From Primula veris (taxonomy: Eukaryota > Streptophyta > Magnoliopsida > Ericales > Primulaceae), in the NCBI GenBank assembly GCA_963682055.1, contig OY821741.1:7819501-7883500 (forward strand): a DNA stretch of 64,000 nt, written 5' to 3'. Below, piece by piece: positions 12,774 through 25,303 of this stretch. Within the stretch, counting starts at the first letter, position 1. Each line of letters opens with the position of its first letter. The notes below the pieces were generated by a model. The model was given only the letters and a program-made list of their open reading frames with translations, was not told where the DNA came from and did no database searches. The position numbers were made by a program, and so were the translations under genes.

Positions 12774-13878
12774 TGAAGTTTCTATCCGCTGTTCTAGTTG
12801 CTGTTACGCAGTTAGGTTGTAACTACAGTTGGAACCACAGTTGCAAGCACAAGTATAATGGTGGACAGAACTGAAAGTTAAACGTATTTGAAAGAAATTC
12901 ACACGCACATTTAACAACGGAGTTCACCTAACTGGGATACGTCTCAGGGCACTCACCCAGATTAATGATATTATAAAAACTTACAATATAAGATTTAAAT
13001 CTTAGTGAAAAACTCTCAGACTCACTTTAGTCTTGTTGCCTATCTCTATATTGCTCCCACTATATAAATATCACTTAAAACATCAATGACATTCCACAAT
13101 TCCTTTTCTATTTAAGTTTCTCACGTGTGTTTCTTGTGTATCTCTCTAAGGTAGAGTTTTTTATAGTTTAAAAAACACACTTTTTACAAGTATAGCTATT
13201 AACTATTTATAAGAGTTAAACAATCTTGTAAGATCTTTATTCTTTAATATTCTTTTTTAAAGATCTGATTTGGACTTCTTTCCATATTTGCACGAAATAA
13301 TGTAGCATTAGATTGACCTCAATCTTCATAAGTCAATACCTGTTAATAACTTGCTTGTTAATAATAGCTAGTTTTTCCTTAAACAAGGAACATTGTATAA
13401 TAACTTTTGAGAATAAAATCTTAACTATATAAAAACCATAACTCCATATATAATTCAATATTTTGTAAACAAAATAGATTAAATTTTGTGATAAAGACTT
13501 TACATAAGAATAGAGATTTAGTTAGCAAAATAAAAGGAACAAGATAATATATTTTGTATACTATATATTGTAAAATAATCTCCATATATCTTTTTAAAGA
13601 AATTCCATTATTTATCACCTAAATATTCTCAAATTATATAAGTAAAATCCCCGTAAATATATGATAATATTTCCTGCATACTTTTATCAAAATAAAAAAC
13701 TTGCAGAATAAGTAATATAGTAAGACAGATTCATGCAGAACAACAGGTTATAACTAAGGTTGCAACTGATGTTGCAACTTCACCTGTAAACTCAACTGTC
13801 TTAATAGTAACACTTAGATTAATTTGTTCAAATCAATTGACACTAAATAGTTACTAGGCCAGAAATATGGTTCTAACA
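12774..13878 (-). mobile_element. Solo LTR of the Copia-2 family
   Basis: On the minus strand this 1105-bp sequence aligns with the 1218-bp LTR of the element at 44005-54196: it starts TGTTAGAACCATATTTCTGG, contains the GTTGCAAC motifs near the start, CACACGCACATTTAACAACGG-type sequence near 12900 (plus strand) and ends with the ACAGCGGATAGAAA tract. On the plus strand it runs TGAAGTTTCT..TTCTAACA. It is flanked by AACAG on both sides (12769-12773 and 13879-13883), a 5-bp target-site duplication, with no internal region. Intra-element LTR recombination is the usual explanation. Divergence from the full element is clearly higher than between that element's two LTRs, so it is an older insertion. 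Confidence 0.9.
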
Positions 13879-13883
13879 AACAG

Positions 13884-14950
13884 CATCACCTGAAATAGAA
13901 TTGATTAATGGGTTGAGATATTAAAGAAAGATGAATCATTGGAAGAAAAAGATGGCACTTCCGATTACTGGTCAAACTTCCAGTAAGATATTTCACAAGT
14001 TTGGGTCGGGGAAGTGTTTCCAAACTAATCCGTCAGGATTCCTATACATCCATCTCATCAATACTAATTTACGCAAATTGTTGAAGAAAAAGAAAAACAA
14101 CTTGTTCTCAAAAGGGGTATCATCAGCCCAAGGAAAAAGTGAGAAATGATAGATTTGAGATTTTGCGCTATTTAAGAACTGAAAAGCGAAGATTTGAAAT
14201 CAACTTTGAGTTTTTAGACGGAATCTAACACATAGCAAATTTTCTTTTAATAAATATTAAATACAAGCTAAAAATTGGGGCTTATTTCAGTACAAATTTT
14301 ACCAAATAAGCAAGTTTATTCTCTAGCCTTTTAAGGTAAATGTTAAAAAACCCATCTTTTAAGCCAGTCATCCCAATTCAGTGTAACTTATTGAGCTTAA
14401 ATGTTGTAACCGACAAAGCTAGACTGTAATTGATTGAGAAGCTTAAAAAAACTGAGCTTTTCTATTTCTTTGTCCATACAAAGATAAAACTTTTCATCTG
14501 GATATAACTAACTGTTCTTTGGGACGTTGAAAAGTACAGCTTAAAAAATGCTGCTGAGCATGAATTAGGACGTTATCATGTTCAGGGTTTACCATCTCAG
14601 TGCTGAAAAATAAAAAATAAAATAAATATACATATATATCTATATATATATATATATAAATAAATAAAAATCCTCAGCAGAGAACAATATTCAAATGTGA
14701 AATTGAAAAACTTGTCCAAAAAAATCTTGGGACACCACCCAAACATGACTAATAGAAAGACGCACATGACTATTACAACTATTCAATTATATTAAAAAAA
14801 ATGGAGGAAATATTTGGTCAGTTGAAGCCATTTGGTTCTATATCAATGAACTTTTTATAGAAAAGCTACTATTAAGAAGTGATTTTTTAATTGATCTGTT
14901 TACAATCACATATAACACAGACATATCTTATTGTAGCAAAATAGCATGAA
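13884..14950. other. Gene-free stretch
   Basis: No supported gene. Short frames here have no recognisable family, and 14640-14660 is a (TA)n run. AAGCTGAGCTT-type words seen elsewhere as a dispersed repeat recur near 14450. Confidence 0.4.
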
Positions 14951-14999
14951 CTAAGGTGCAATACACAAACGACAGTACAAACTAGTCACACAGCTCACA

Positions 15000-15267
15000 T
15001 TAAGGTGGCTTAGGAGTGACTTCTTTTGGTCCTGCAATATTATCCACCTTAACGGTTTTCTTTCTTTGGCTCTTGGACCACTCCTTAGGAAAGTCCGAAT
15101 CTGTCCAAATTTTCCTATTCGGTTTTTCAATCCCCTCAACATCATAGCCTTTCCTAAATACGTCAAAAAGAACGCCATCTTTGTCATGATTATAACTTTC
15201 CGTCCCTTTTCCCTGCGTCTTTTCTCAAAACTCTCGGAGCTAGTACATTGCCCACCGACCTCTTTGT
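15000..15267 (-). CDS. Unrecognised 3'-terminal exon-like frame
   Basis: A minus-strand frame of about 89 codons, open from 15267 to a TAA at 15000-15002, with balanced, non-repetitive composition: it contains VLRKDAGKGTESYNHDKDG, VLFDVFRKGYDVEGIEKPNR, KIWTDSDFPKEWSKSQRK and ends KEVTPKPP. The charged, proline-ended C-terminus looks like a real protein end. It lacks an ATG, so it would be the last exon of a spliced gene or a fragment. Overlapping frames on either strand look random by comparison. I do not recognise the family. Confidence 0.35.
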
Positions 15268-15289
15268 TCACAATTTCAGCGACATGACT

Positions 15290-16850
15290 ATTATCATAAT
15301 AGAAGTCGACGATTTGTTGTGTAATAACTTAAAAATATATTATGATTAAGAAAAAAACTTACATTAATATTTGGTAAGTAGGAGGAACAATGTCTGGAAA
15401 ATGCAATGAGTAGTATATAATTTTAATCTCATCGATATATAACTAAGTACACACGTCTCTTACACACATTACAAGAGAAGTGAGGACACAACTCAATTTT
15501 TTGTTGTATAATTTTGTTATCACGATGAACAATGTCTAGAAAATACAATGTGTTTAGTCCTCTCATAATATTATTAGCAATATGGATGACAAAGTGATTT
15601 TTTTTATTCGAAATAAAAAAAATTCTCAATTTATGTTTTTATTTAGTGATAGTTTATATTAAAAAGTGTTTTAATTAAGTTAGTCTATGTGTTGTGACAC
15701 TCATCGGGTCTCTATGACAATATTTTCTTACCATTTGATTTACTTGTCAGTTTTGACTATCTTTTTTTAATGTGTAATTCTTGATGTTGATAAGCGGAAG
15801 TATATTGATTGATATAATTCTATCATCTAATAAGAAGGCTTTCCATTTTTTAAAATGAATGATTTGAAGACCTATTGGTTCTAACAACGAATTGCAAGAT
15901 GTTCATTTATAGTATTTACCCTTTTCAAAAAGATAATATATATTACCGATTTTTTTTTTTACTTTAAACATCGCGAGTCCTCTTTATTCGCAATGTAGAT
16001 TAAAACATTGTAACTTTTTCAAAATTTATTTGATCAAATGACATACATTAGCATTATATAATTATCAGTACAAATACTTCTGAATTGCTTTTATCTTCAA
16101 AATATAGTTAAATATGCAGAAAGTATGGCGTATGTCTACCTTCAAAATATAGACTTGAGGGCATTACTAGTGTCCAAGCAAGGGAACTCCTTTGTTTGTA
16201 TTGTTTCAAGTTAAAACATAATGTGTTTTTTTAGGTTCTTGCTTGTTGAGACTGTCCTCATGATTTATATTTTCTCGTGGTAGAAACATTAATGTTGAGA
16301 TTTCACTAAAAATGACAATTACTATGTTATTCTCCAGTATTATTGTCAAGTAACTCACCACCTATGTTCCTTCCATAACACTACCTAAGTGTGTATCTGT
16401 TATTATGTTTGGATCCCTATGTGTACGTATACTTTTTCCTTGGCTAAATTTTGGGATCATAAACGTTTGAAATCAACTAATGAGTACTAATTTGAATACA
16501 ACTTTTAAGTGCTTTAAAGGTTTTGTTGTGGAAAAATAACTGAAATGATTAGGTGATGTGGCAATGTAATTTTTTACATTCGTGGGTGGTGTTTTGGTAA
16601 AACAACAGTTTTCATGAAAAAAAAAGAACGCAAAATACACCAAACGGAATACAAAACTAGATAGGTTGGTGTACCAAAAAAGATATTTCGGTACGCAAAC
16701 AAAAAAAATCGGTAAGATTGATGCACTCAACAAAATAAAAAACCCGCTTGCATCTTTAGATTGTTGAACTTCTTTGAAAAAAGTGATTATCATATTATTT
16801 TTCTTCACAATCATGTCGACCACTATTTACTTCATTCATTGATGCAATCA
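15290..16850. other. AT-rich stretch without a supported gene
   Basis: Several short frames with no family resemblance. It could hold introns or the promoter of the exon set starting at 16856. Confidence 0.35.
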
Positions 16851-16855
16851 TGCAG

Positions 16856-17639
16856 GACGAATGTAGGTTTGGTTGATGATTTCAAATCCAGCAACATGAT
16901 CATTGCCTCACATGGTTTCGCCAATGTATGCATTTCTTTTCTAGAAGTTTTTCAGTAGCACCTTTCCAATTTATCCAAACTTGGTTGAACACAGTATAGA
17001 ATTATTTCTTTTCTTGTCTTTGACCAGAGATCCACATATGCAGAAGATCCGTACTTCTCTTCAATAGACCTTTATTATCTTATATCTTATTATATCTTTA
17101 TTATCGTTTATCTGCATTGGACCTTTCATATAGTCATATGTGGGTTATTAATGTATCACATGCCAACAACAGATTCTCATCGTGGATCATGCTAACCAGA
17201 TGGAGGTATTATTTTGCTTTTGTAATTCTCAAAATTCAGACTAATATTGTTTTATAATAATTTATGATTTTACAATGTTTATTATTGTATATTGAATACA
17301 GAACAACTGGAATGATCTAGTAGAAGTAGGTGCCAAGTTGAATCACCCGTCCAAGGGTAAATCTAAAGCTGAGGTCAAAAACCGCATTAGAAATTGGTAA
17401 TTTATTTTATTTTGATCATTTCTTAATCTTTATTGATATAAGCTTTGTCATGTAACTAAATCATCATTTGTCATCTGCATAGGTACTCCCGTAGCTTTGC
17501 AAAGTTCCCACCTTTTTCCAAATATGATGCGTTATCGGCATTCCAAAAGAGAAATACTATTCGGGATATATCAATGATCTTAAGCTATGCTTCCTTAACC
17601 GATAGAAGGATACAATGTCTCATTCTAGGGATCGAATAG
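16856..17639 (+). pseudogene. Unrecognised multi-exon gene or remnant (four exons with consistent phase)
   Basis: Four exons with GT/AG borders join in frame: 16856-16925 (TNVGLVDDFKSSNMIIASHG..), 17173-17205 (ILIVDHANQME), 17302-17396 (NNWNDLVEVGAKLNHPSKGK..) and 17483-17639 (YSRSFAKFPPFSKYDALSAF.., ending ..RRIQCLILGIE then TAG). The third exon ends with TG and the fourth supplies G, making one Trp codon across the intron, which argues strongly for real exons. Exon 1 needs an upstream donor I could not find. After the TAG the frame continues as NEVLSTL up to a CTG/GTAAG-like donor, so the stop may be a nonsense mutation. The product is not recognised. Confidence 0.5.
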
Positions 17640-18295
17640 AATGAAGTTCTTTCTACTCTGTAAGTATTGATTAAAGTAACTGTTTAATTTGTTTAAACAA
17701 TTTCCAACTTATAAAAAAACTCATCACTATTCAATAACTTATTATTTTCATAAAAAACGAGCATTCTTCCCGATACATATTGCGTCCACGGTCCTATACT
17801 ATGAAAACAACACATGTTTATAAGACCGCTCACTATTCTCTATACCACCCACAAACATAATTCTTTTGGATATATTGATAATCCTTTCGGATATGAAAAT
17901 TTATTATTTTTTCCAACGTGGTATTTGAGCCAGCCAAGTTCAAACTTAATTCAGACTTGCGGGCGACAATTACGCCACGTGTTGGACACTTTTTTCTCAC
18001 TATTGATTTTATTTATGACTTTTGAGTTTTACAAAATATAATTTATCCGTAGCACTCGTGTCTAACAATTCTAATCGGTCTATAACAACAAATTCGGCGA
18101 GTTGTTTTTTATTTTTCAAGGTGAACTATATTATTTTGAAGTTATGGTTGGATTAAGATTATATTTTTGTTCCATTTATTTGTCTCGTGGAAATTTGTCT
18201 AATATCATTGATTGAAAAGTTAAGGGTGTACTATTTCTCATTTCTTGCCATATATACACACACACATGTATATATAGATGATTTTACAATGTTAA
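17640..18295. other. AT-rich stretch, nothing recognised
   Basis: Only short frames without family resemblance. Possibly the 3' side of the preceding exon set. Confidence 0.35.
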
Positions 18296-18296
18296 C

Positions 18297-18526
18297 TTAG
18301 GCTATATTTGGTAACAATTTTTTTTTTGTCAAAAATCAGATTTTAAAAATCTGTTTTGAGATTCCAAAAGATGAATTCTAAAAATCAGTATTTTTTAGGT
18401 TTTTCAGTCTAAAAATCAGATTTTTAGAAGCTGAATAATCTGACTTGTCAAACACCAAGAGAATATTAGAATCTAAAATCCAAGAATTCACTAAAAAAAT
18501 CTGTTGTCAAATGGACACTTAGTATA
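18297..18526. mobile_element. Foldback MITE, hAT-like ends
   Basis: The left end TTAGGCTATATTTGGTAACA is matched by the right end TTGTCAAATGGACACTTAGT in reverse complement, imperfectly. The interior is made of mutually complementary AAAATCAGATTTT/AAAAATCTG blocks. The TTTGGTAACAA-type terminus resembles plant hAT-derived MITEs. No coding capacity. Confidence 0.6.
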
Positions 18527-19371
18527 ACTCTATTTTTGTTTGTTATTTATAGAAAAATGATGTGATATTATTTTTGAGAAAAATGATGTATTTAAAAAAA
18601 TAATATTACTAATAACATAGTACTAACTCTATTTCTTTTAACTTATTATTTATTTTCTTATATGATATTAGTTTATACTTAAAATGATACATACAAGGAA
18701 AAATAATTGTTTGTTTTATGGTTATTTAGATAAGTTACTTTAGTTTCATTGTTTCTTTAGCCTAAAGAATTTTTGGTTTGGTTTATGGATATAAGGTTAT
18801 GTTACTTTATTTTCATTGTTTTCCAGTATATCGTACGGAAACTCCAATCTTTAACAAGTTGGAACTATGCCTACAATAAAATTAATTACCACTACTTCAC
18901 ATATTTAGAATGGCCATTGAAATGGAAAATACGGAAACATTTCATGGTAACCGATGAATAAATTTCAAAGAAGTATTTTAAAATAGAAATTGACAAGTTG
19001 ACACCGACGAATCGAGACCGGGCCTGTGTCCTAGTTTATAAAAAATTGTAAGTATTTCGTATTTCGATTACAACTTAGAAGAGTGGTTAGTTGCAGCCTG
19101 GATAGGGAAGGTGGTATGAATGGCGATTGGTTGTTAGCCTACAAATCATAAGAAAAAAAGACATTATTTGCCAACAACTTTAAGAACAAGAATTAGGAAA
19201 AAAATAATTATTGTGGCTCTCAAGTTGGAAAAGTAAGCTTTTTATGCGCATCTTTTTTATGTATAAAATGGAACCCAAGACTCAAACGTAGATCAGGGAC
19301 TACTATATAAGGCACTGATTAAGAAACCACCATCATGCATGTCAAACTTGAGTTTCCATCATGAACACTCC

Positions 19372-19543
19372 AAAAAAAAAGTCCTTTTAATTACTATCAG
19401 AGGCCAATGTGGTTAGACTGATGATAAATCGAGTGTCGATAAACTGTTACGAAATTTAGTGACACTCGCTTTACCATCAATTTAGCAACATGGCCTCTGA
19501 TAGTACATAAACTGACTTTTTTTTTTTTTTTTTTTTTTGTAGC
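19372..19543. mobile_element. Short near-palindrome: MITE or hairpin-RNA precursor candidate
   Basis: The left arm TACTATCAGAGGCCAATGTG..GATAAATCGAGTGTC (from 19392) pairs with the right arm GACACTCGCTTTACCATC..CATGGCCTCTGATAGTA (to 19505), leaving a loop of about 22 nt. Stems of about 46 bp carry only a few mismatches. Pairing extends outward through AAGTCC/GACTTT into A-rich (left) and T-rich (right, 20+ T) runs. Size and shape fit either a small MITE or a pre-miRNA-like transcript. Confidence 0.65.
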
Positions 19544-19813
19544 GGAAGGATACAAATACATACTATAACGAGAAACCCATAATATGTGTTCAAAATTGCA
19601 TAACGCGTAACCAGACCTTAATTAATTACCTATGAACCTGACCTTATTTCAACTAATATATATATATAGATTCATCCACAATCTGAAAATCTATAAAGAT
19701 AAAATACTACTACAGTCTTACTCATCTAATTTAGGAGTTGGAAACTAAAAAAAAAAAACAGAAAAATAACCCCGTGTGAATGTAGAGGGCCCTCTCCGCC
19801 TCATCGTCAGGTT

Positions 19814-19830
19814 GGGGGGGGGGGGGGGGG
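19814..19830 (+). repeat. Poly-G run (17 G)
   Basis: An uninterrupted G17 tract lies just upstream of the SCAI-like fragment. It is unusual in this AT-rich window and prone to length error. Confidence 0.8.
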
Positions 19831-19882
19831 AACAGTCTGAGAGTTAATGAATCGGTGGATTAAATCGATCTGAGCATAGAAA

Positions 19883-20185
19883 ATGAGCAATAATAATAGT
19901 AATAATAAAATTCCGGTAAGTGAGAGCTATTGGTCACTTGTTGCTAAGGCTGACAAAAAAATCTCTAAAATCAGAGATTTGCCTTCCCACGACCGCAACA
20001 GGTATGATTCATACTTTTACAAGGTGTACACACAGTTATGGAAGTTCCAAAAAGAAAACCGACAAAAAGCTTGTGGAAGCTGGCTTAAAGAGGTAGGAGA
20101 TAGGAGATATTCCGTCTTTTACTCATCTCGCTTGAAATTAATAGGGTCGTCGAAAAGAAGGCTTCAAGCTTCTTCTAGTATATAG
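19883..20185 (+). pseudogene. SCAI homologue, N-terminal fragment with frameshift
   Basis: The start MSNNNSNNKIPVSESYWSLV and the following ADKKISKIRDLPSHDRNRYD, then YTQLWKFQKENRQK, match the N-terminus of the plant homologue of SCAI (suppressor of cancer cell invasion), a conserved protein of poorly defined role in plants. Right after ENRQK an extra A shifts the frame: the expected KLVEAGLKR is readable in the next frame but runs into TAG where a Trp is expected. The remaining 30 residues of the frame, to TAG at 20183, are not SCAI. A full-length SCAI is several hundred residues longer, and I see no further SCAI sequence downstream. It is best read as a truncated gene copy; the sequence 5' of it resembles a 5' UTR. 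Confidence 0.75.
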
Positions 20186-20699
20186 AGAGACACCAAGTTT
20201 ATTGTTTGGAAAGTTTAGAATATTATTTGGCTATTTAGAGGATTTGTAAAGATTTTAAATTTCTCTGTTATTATTATGGGTTTGGCTACATTATTAAATA
20301 TAAAAAAAAAACTAATCTTATGAAATATGAACGGCATTAGCCGTTTTCAATTTATGTATTATGCGATCACTTTTAAATTTGGTCCCGACCAAGTTTTTAC
20401 ACTTTTTAAGGAACATACTGTATAAGAAAGAACATTAATGAACGTCGTTTGTTAATAAGTTATCACTTCGAGATGGAAAAAAAATGAGACAATTAAATAC
20501 TGTAATAGTTATGTGATGAATATATATACGAAGGGAAGGAGAATTATTGATATACAAACACTAAAATCAATTTATGTTAGGGTTGATGACTCCGCATAAC
20601 AGTCAAAAAATGTATATTTGGTTTTATTTATACTTGGTCATAACATTTCTTTCAAAGTAAATGTGTTATGAAACATGCTATAAATCTTTAAACAATTAA

Positions 20700-21330
20700 T
20701 AATTTCGATATTTTCCGCGTTTCCGTGATAACCTAAGAATATATATTAATTGTTTATTAAAATTAATATAATTGTTTATTAAAATTAATATAATTCTTCA
20801 TTAGAATTAATATAATTGTTTATTAAAATTAATATAATTGTTTGTCTTTGAGTAATAAATATATTCCACGTTTGTTTTTAAATTTAAAATAGAATTCAAG
20901 TGACTGAATAAAAAACATGCGATGTGATCAGCCTTTAATCTTTATCCTTTTCCCCTATATTACCAATATTTTCTGCTCTATTTTTTAATAACCCAAATTT
21001 TTTTCATATAAATGAATAAGACCTTTACATTTGGACTCGAGTACAAAAGCGAAAGCATTTCCATATTGGTAAAATCATAAAACTTTCCGCTTCTCATTAT
21101 TTCACATATAAGTCTTGAAAATTTCTGTGTTTCCCTCTGTGATAACCTAAGAATACATATTAATTGTTTATTAAAATTAATATAAATATTGTTTGGCTTT
21201 GAGTAATAAATATTCCACGTTTGTTTTCTTAAAATTAAAATATTCAAGTAACTTGGACATGATACTGAATGAAAAAAAAAACATGTGATGTCATGATCAG
21301 CCTTTAATATTTATCCTTTCCCCTTATATA
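20700..21330. repeat. Two-copy tandem duplication, AT-rich
   Basis: The block 20718-20950 (GTGATAACCTAAGAATA, repeated ATTGTTTATTAAAATTAATAT, TTGAGTAATAAATAT, CCACGTTTGTTTT, GATCAGCCTTTAAT) recurs at 21140-21320. The second copy forms the outer visible edge of the inverted-duplication arm and is also found, reversed, at 63900-64000. Confidence 0.7.
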
Positions 21331-22189
21331 AATAGTGCTTCCTCCTCTATTTTTTTCATAACCATAATTTTTTTAATATCATACTATAAAAAACTTATAT
21401 CTTACTATTATAATTAGGGTTACCGCATCTTCATTCATTCTCTGAGGTTAGGACTTGTGACTTTTTTATTCCTTCTTTTTGTTATTTAGTGACTTTTAAA
21501 TTTATATGTTTTCTTAATTCTTATTGATTAGTTGAATTGCTCTTCTTTTTTCCCATTTGAAACCAAATAAGTATGGTAAAATCATTGCTTTAGTTTAACC
21601 AAAAATCATTTCCGAATTGAAATTTTAATGAATAAATAAATAAACAAGCTAGCGGATCTTTATTTGGAAAAAAGAAAAAGGGTGAATCCTTGATGCATTA
21701 ACCTCTAGGTTAGGACTCAATTTAGGTTTTCAACTTTTTATTATTTCCTATTTTAATATATATATTTTATCTATCTTGGAAAATATATTCAACTCAAGAT
21801 TTAAAAACAAAAACAAAAACAAAAACTGTTATCTTTTATAAACAAGCTGACTTTTAAAATCACACCCAAACTGGTTTATCAAATTATTAAATTTTCATTT
21901 TCATTTGTTTGAAGTAACTATACCTCTAGCTTTAAAGAGGTTACTTTTTTTCAGGAAAAGACTTTTTTTTCTTTTTTGGAAGGTAAGCATCTCATTAAAC
22001 AACAAAACAAGGCTGTAGTGATAATTGGCTAAGATAATGCGCAAAATAAGGACTGTTCACATTCGTCGCGTTTTCTTCTTTTTCTTGCTTACTTCTATTT
22101 TATAATAAACCCAGATTGGCTGGTTATGTAGTCCGAGTCTTTACGTGTTGTCTGAAAGATGTTAAACGTGATAATTTTAATTATAAAGA

Positions 22190-24660
22190 TGAACGTTGTT
22201 GGTGCTGAAGAGGCGGAAGATAAAAATGAAGAAGATGAAGCCGATGATCAGCAAGATGCTCTTTTTAAAGCGAATAAGTGATTTACCAGATAAGCGGTAC
22301 TTTCTCTTTTGTCAAATTAATTTCTTATTAAGGCTTATCTTCCCATACTATCCAACAAAACCCTATTTCCTGTTCTTGTCAATTTTTTTTAGGGACCTTG
22401 ACATCACATTTCTTTTTGGTCGAAAGAGTAATTACTAAACACTTGTCAATTTTTTTCTTTCATCAATTATTTCCTTAAATTTTTTAGTAATGCATGACCA
22501 TGTAGTTCAAATTGCACTTGCATTTTGGTTAAATGTTATGTAAACTTCCGATCAAGGGTACATGTCTTTGGTTTCCCCATTCATTTACATATATATGATA
22601 CTCACTTTATTGCTTTTAACTCTCTTTAGTTTTCTTAACGCGTGCTAGCTATCATGGTAATGAGGATGCTTTGCGATTTAATTTGATTACGTGGCTATTA
22701 TTTTTCTAGTTTTCTTACTAGGCATGTCCGAACTCCCAAATTAAATTGATTGCATATTCTTGATTTAAAGATTTTTTTTCAATCTCGACAAGCAGATATC
22801 TGTAGTCTCAACTTGGTATATATATCCTTATTATTCAGAAGGGTAGCAATCATTATAATCTTGAATAACTGTACCCGATTCATTCACCAGTCAGTACTTC
22901 TTCCCTAATCGGTGTCAGCATTATCGATATTAAAACTGATACGTCATTTTTTCTTATGTTTGTGCTGCATTACTATGTATGCATGTAGTTACTTGGAACA
23001 GAAATAACTTAGCAAATGGATGTGTTAGATAATGTTGGAAATTGCTGGTATAGTGGTATAGTGGTTGAACTTTATTGAATTGAAAAATAGAAAAGCTGAT
23101 CTATTGTAGATTCGATTATAAATGGGCTGCAATTTACTTGATAGTATCGTCATCTAGATTAACTCCTTTAGTGGATCCTACGGATGTGCTTATTGGTTTG
23201 TTATAATCTTCCGTTAACTTCCAATAATCAAGTTCCTTAGTTTCCTCGGTCATATACTCTTTTCTTTATGTATGATATTCGCTTTATTCCTTTTTACTCT
23301 CCTTCTTATTACTTAGTTTGGGCTTATTATCATTAAAGGATGCTTTGCAATTTGATTTGATTCGTCATAAACTAATAAACTATACATTTTATATACAAGG
23401 AAAACTGAACAGTAATCCTTTTTGAACGTAAAACTATACACAAAATGCAACTAACTGACCTTAATGATCTGTTTTAACCGTATTTTGTTTTTGCTACAGA
23501 GGGGGTATATGGCGCAAGATGAGCACCGAGTAAAGACAAGATTTGATAATGTTGTTGGTAAATTAAGCAAAGACGATCTTAAAGGAAGTAGTAGATGTCA
23601 AGCAAGCCAAGAATTTTACAATATGGATTATTGCAAGTTCAATACAATTGCGATTGAAGAATTCATTACCACAAATTTACCTTCTTTGAAACACAATGTG
23701 CCAGTTGAAGGAACAGTTTGGAATCTTGTTCCAGGTATAATGAATGGCATGTACGAACATCAAATTGAAGGGTTTGAATTCATTTGGAAAAATATTGCTG
23801 GTAGCATTTTTGTCGAGAAAGCAAAAAAATCTATTCCCGATGGTGTTGGAACTGGGTGTATAATTTCACACGCTCCTGGAACAGGAAAAACTTGTCTCAC
23901 AATTATGTTTTTAAAAACATATATCCAACTAAATCCAGATTGTCGGCCACTTATAATTGTTCCTTGTAGCATGTGACTAACTTGGGAAGAAGAGTTTCGA
24001 AAATGGAACATAGATATACCCTTTCATAATCTTAACAGCACTGAATATTCTGGCCAAGAAAGTAAATTAGCTGTTAATCTACAAAGAAACCCAGGGAATG
24101 GGATAGAGAAATGGGCTTCGATGATAAATAGTATTGGGAAAAATAATGACCAGAAGCTTGAAGAACTAAAGAAAATGATTGGCGAGTTTGTACACGTATA
24201 CAAAGGCAGTATTCTGAAAGAAAAACTTCCGGGATTACGAGACTTTGTTGTTGTTTTGAAACCCAGTTACCAGCAGGAAACCCTCCTTGATTTCGTCGCT
24301 AACAGTAAAATAACATTTCTAAAAAAAGAAAATTTACTGTCCTTAATAGCTGTTCACCCTGCCTTGTTTTCCTTTGACTATTCATCTGAAAAAGAAACTC
24401 CCATAATTCAAGGTGTCAAAACCAAATTCTTAGTAGAACTGATAAGACTCATCGTGGCAAATAAAGAAAGGGTTTTAATTTTTAGCCAATTTATTGACCC
24501 CTTGAAGTTTATTATCAAACAGTTAAGGAGAAAATTCCATTGGGACCAAGGGCAGGAGATTTTGTACATTGGTGGCGAACACTCTATAAGAAATGTCAAT
24601 TATCAATAAATAAACTTAGCGAAGCTGCTCTAACAAAAAGGCTTCAAACTGCATTGAAGG
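22190..24660 (+). pseudogene. CLASSY3/4-like SNF2 helicase, damaged copy (left arm)
   Basis: CLASSY proteins are plant SNF2-type chromatin factors that recruit RNA polymerase IV for siRNA-directed DNA methylation. The main exon, about 23502-24660, reads GTVWNLVPGIMNGMYEHQIE, FEFIWKNIAGSIF, the Walker A motif ISHAPGTGKTCLTIMFLKTY, then CRPLIIVPCSM, a TGA stop (23974-23976), and LTWEEEFRKWNIDIPFHNL in the same frame. After LAVNLQRN (about 24095) the sequence jumps to GNGIEKWAS, so the DEAH box and motif III are deleted. It resumes with FVHVYKGSILKEKLPGLRDF and KERVLIFSQFIDPLKFIIKQ, the start of the helicase C domain, and breaks off near 24600. A small separate piece (22190-22300, KRISDLPDKRYF) matches the start of the right-arm copy. 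Several lesions; not functional as CLSY. Confidence 0.85.
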
Positions 24661-25303
24661 TATATTAATTGTTTTCTCATCATTAGCATTTCTTAAAAGC
24701 TGATAGGAAAATATCAATACCTAAAACACTGCTTTCTGAAACCCTTTTATACTTGCTTCTTACCGGATATGCCCTATGGTTGAACTAGTTAGTTAATGCG
24801 AGCCCAGCGAGTAGTTATATATTAGGTCAATGCATGCAAGTGATGTTGTGGGCCAGGATCGTGTAGTTAAATTGTAGTCTATTTCCACTTAGTATCAGAG
24901 CAATGTTCCATCGAGCAAAGTTTTCTTATTTGTCTAACTTCTTTCATAACAGCTGATAATGAAAAAGATTGTGGAATTTCTAATTTCTAATGAAAAAGTA
25001 CTGTTTAGTTTAGTTCCTACAGGCCTGCATGCAAAACACTACCTTCCATATCAATCCATGTCCCTCTAGATCAATTTAAATCACTTTTATCATAATCCAA
25101 GGAATTTACTGAATGAATGAAAACTTGTATTTTGAATGCCTTAGGCAAAGGCTTAGATTTGTGATTAATTTTATACAACGTATTGGCGTAGTAGCACATG
25201 TCGTAGTTTCGAATTTTTTTTACGGCATTTCTGGAACATTTCTTTTCAGAAGAATATAAAAATTAAACAAAATTTTGACTAATTAATTTCTTTGCGTAAA
25301 GCA

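Noticed and set aside
13931..14149. 72-codon ATG frame MNHWKKKMALPITGQTSSK
   Set aside because: Lys-rich A-run end, no resemblance to a known family, no donor or acceptor context.
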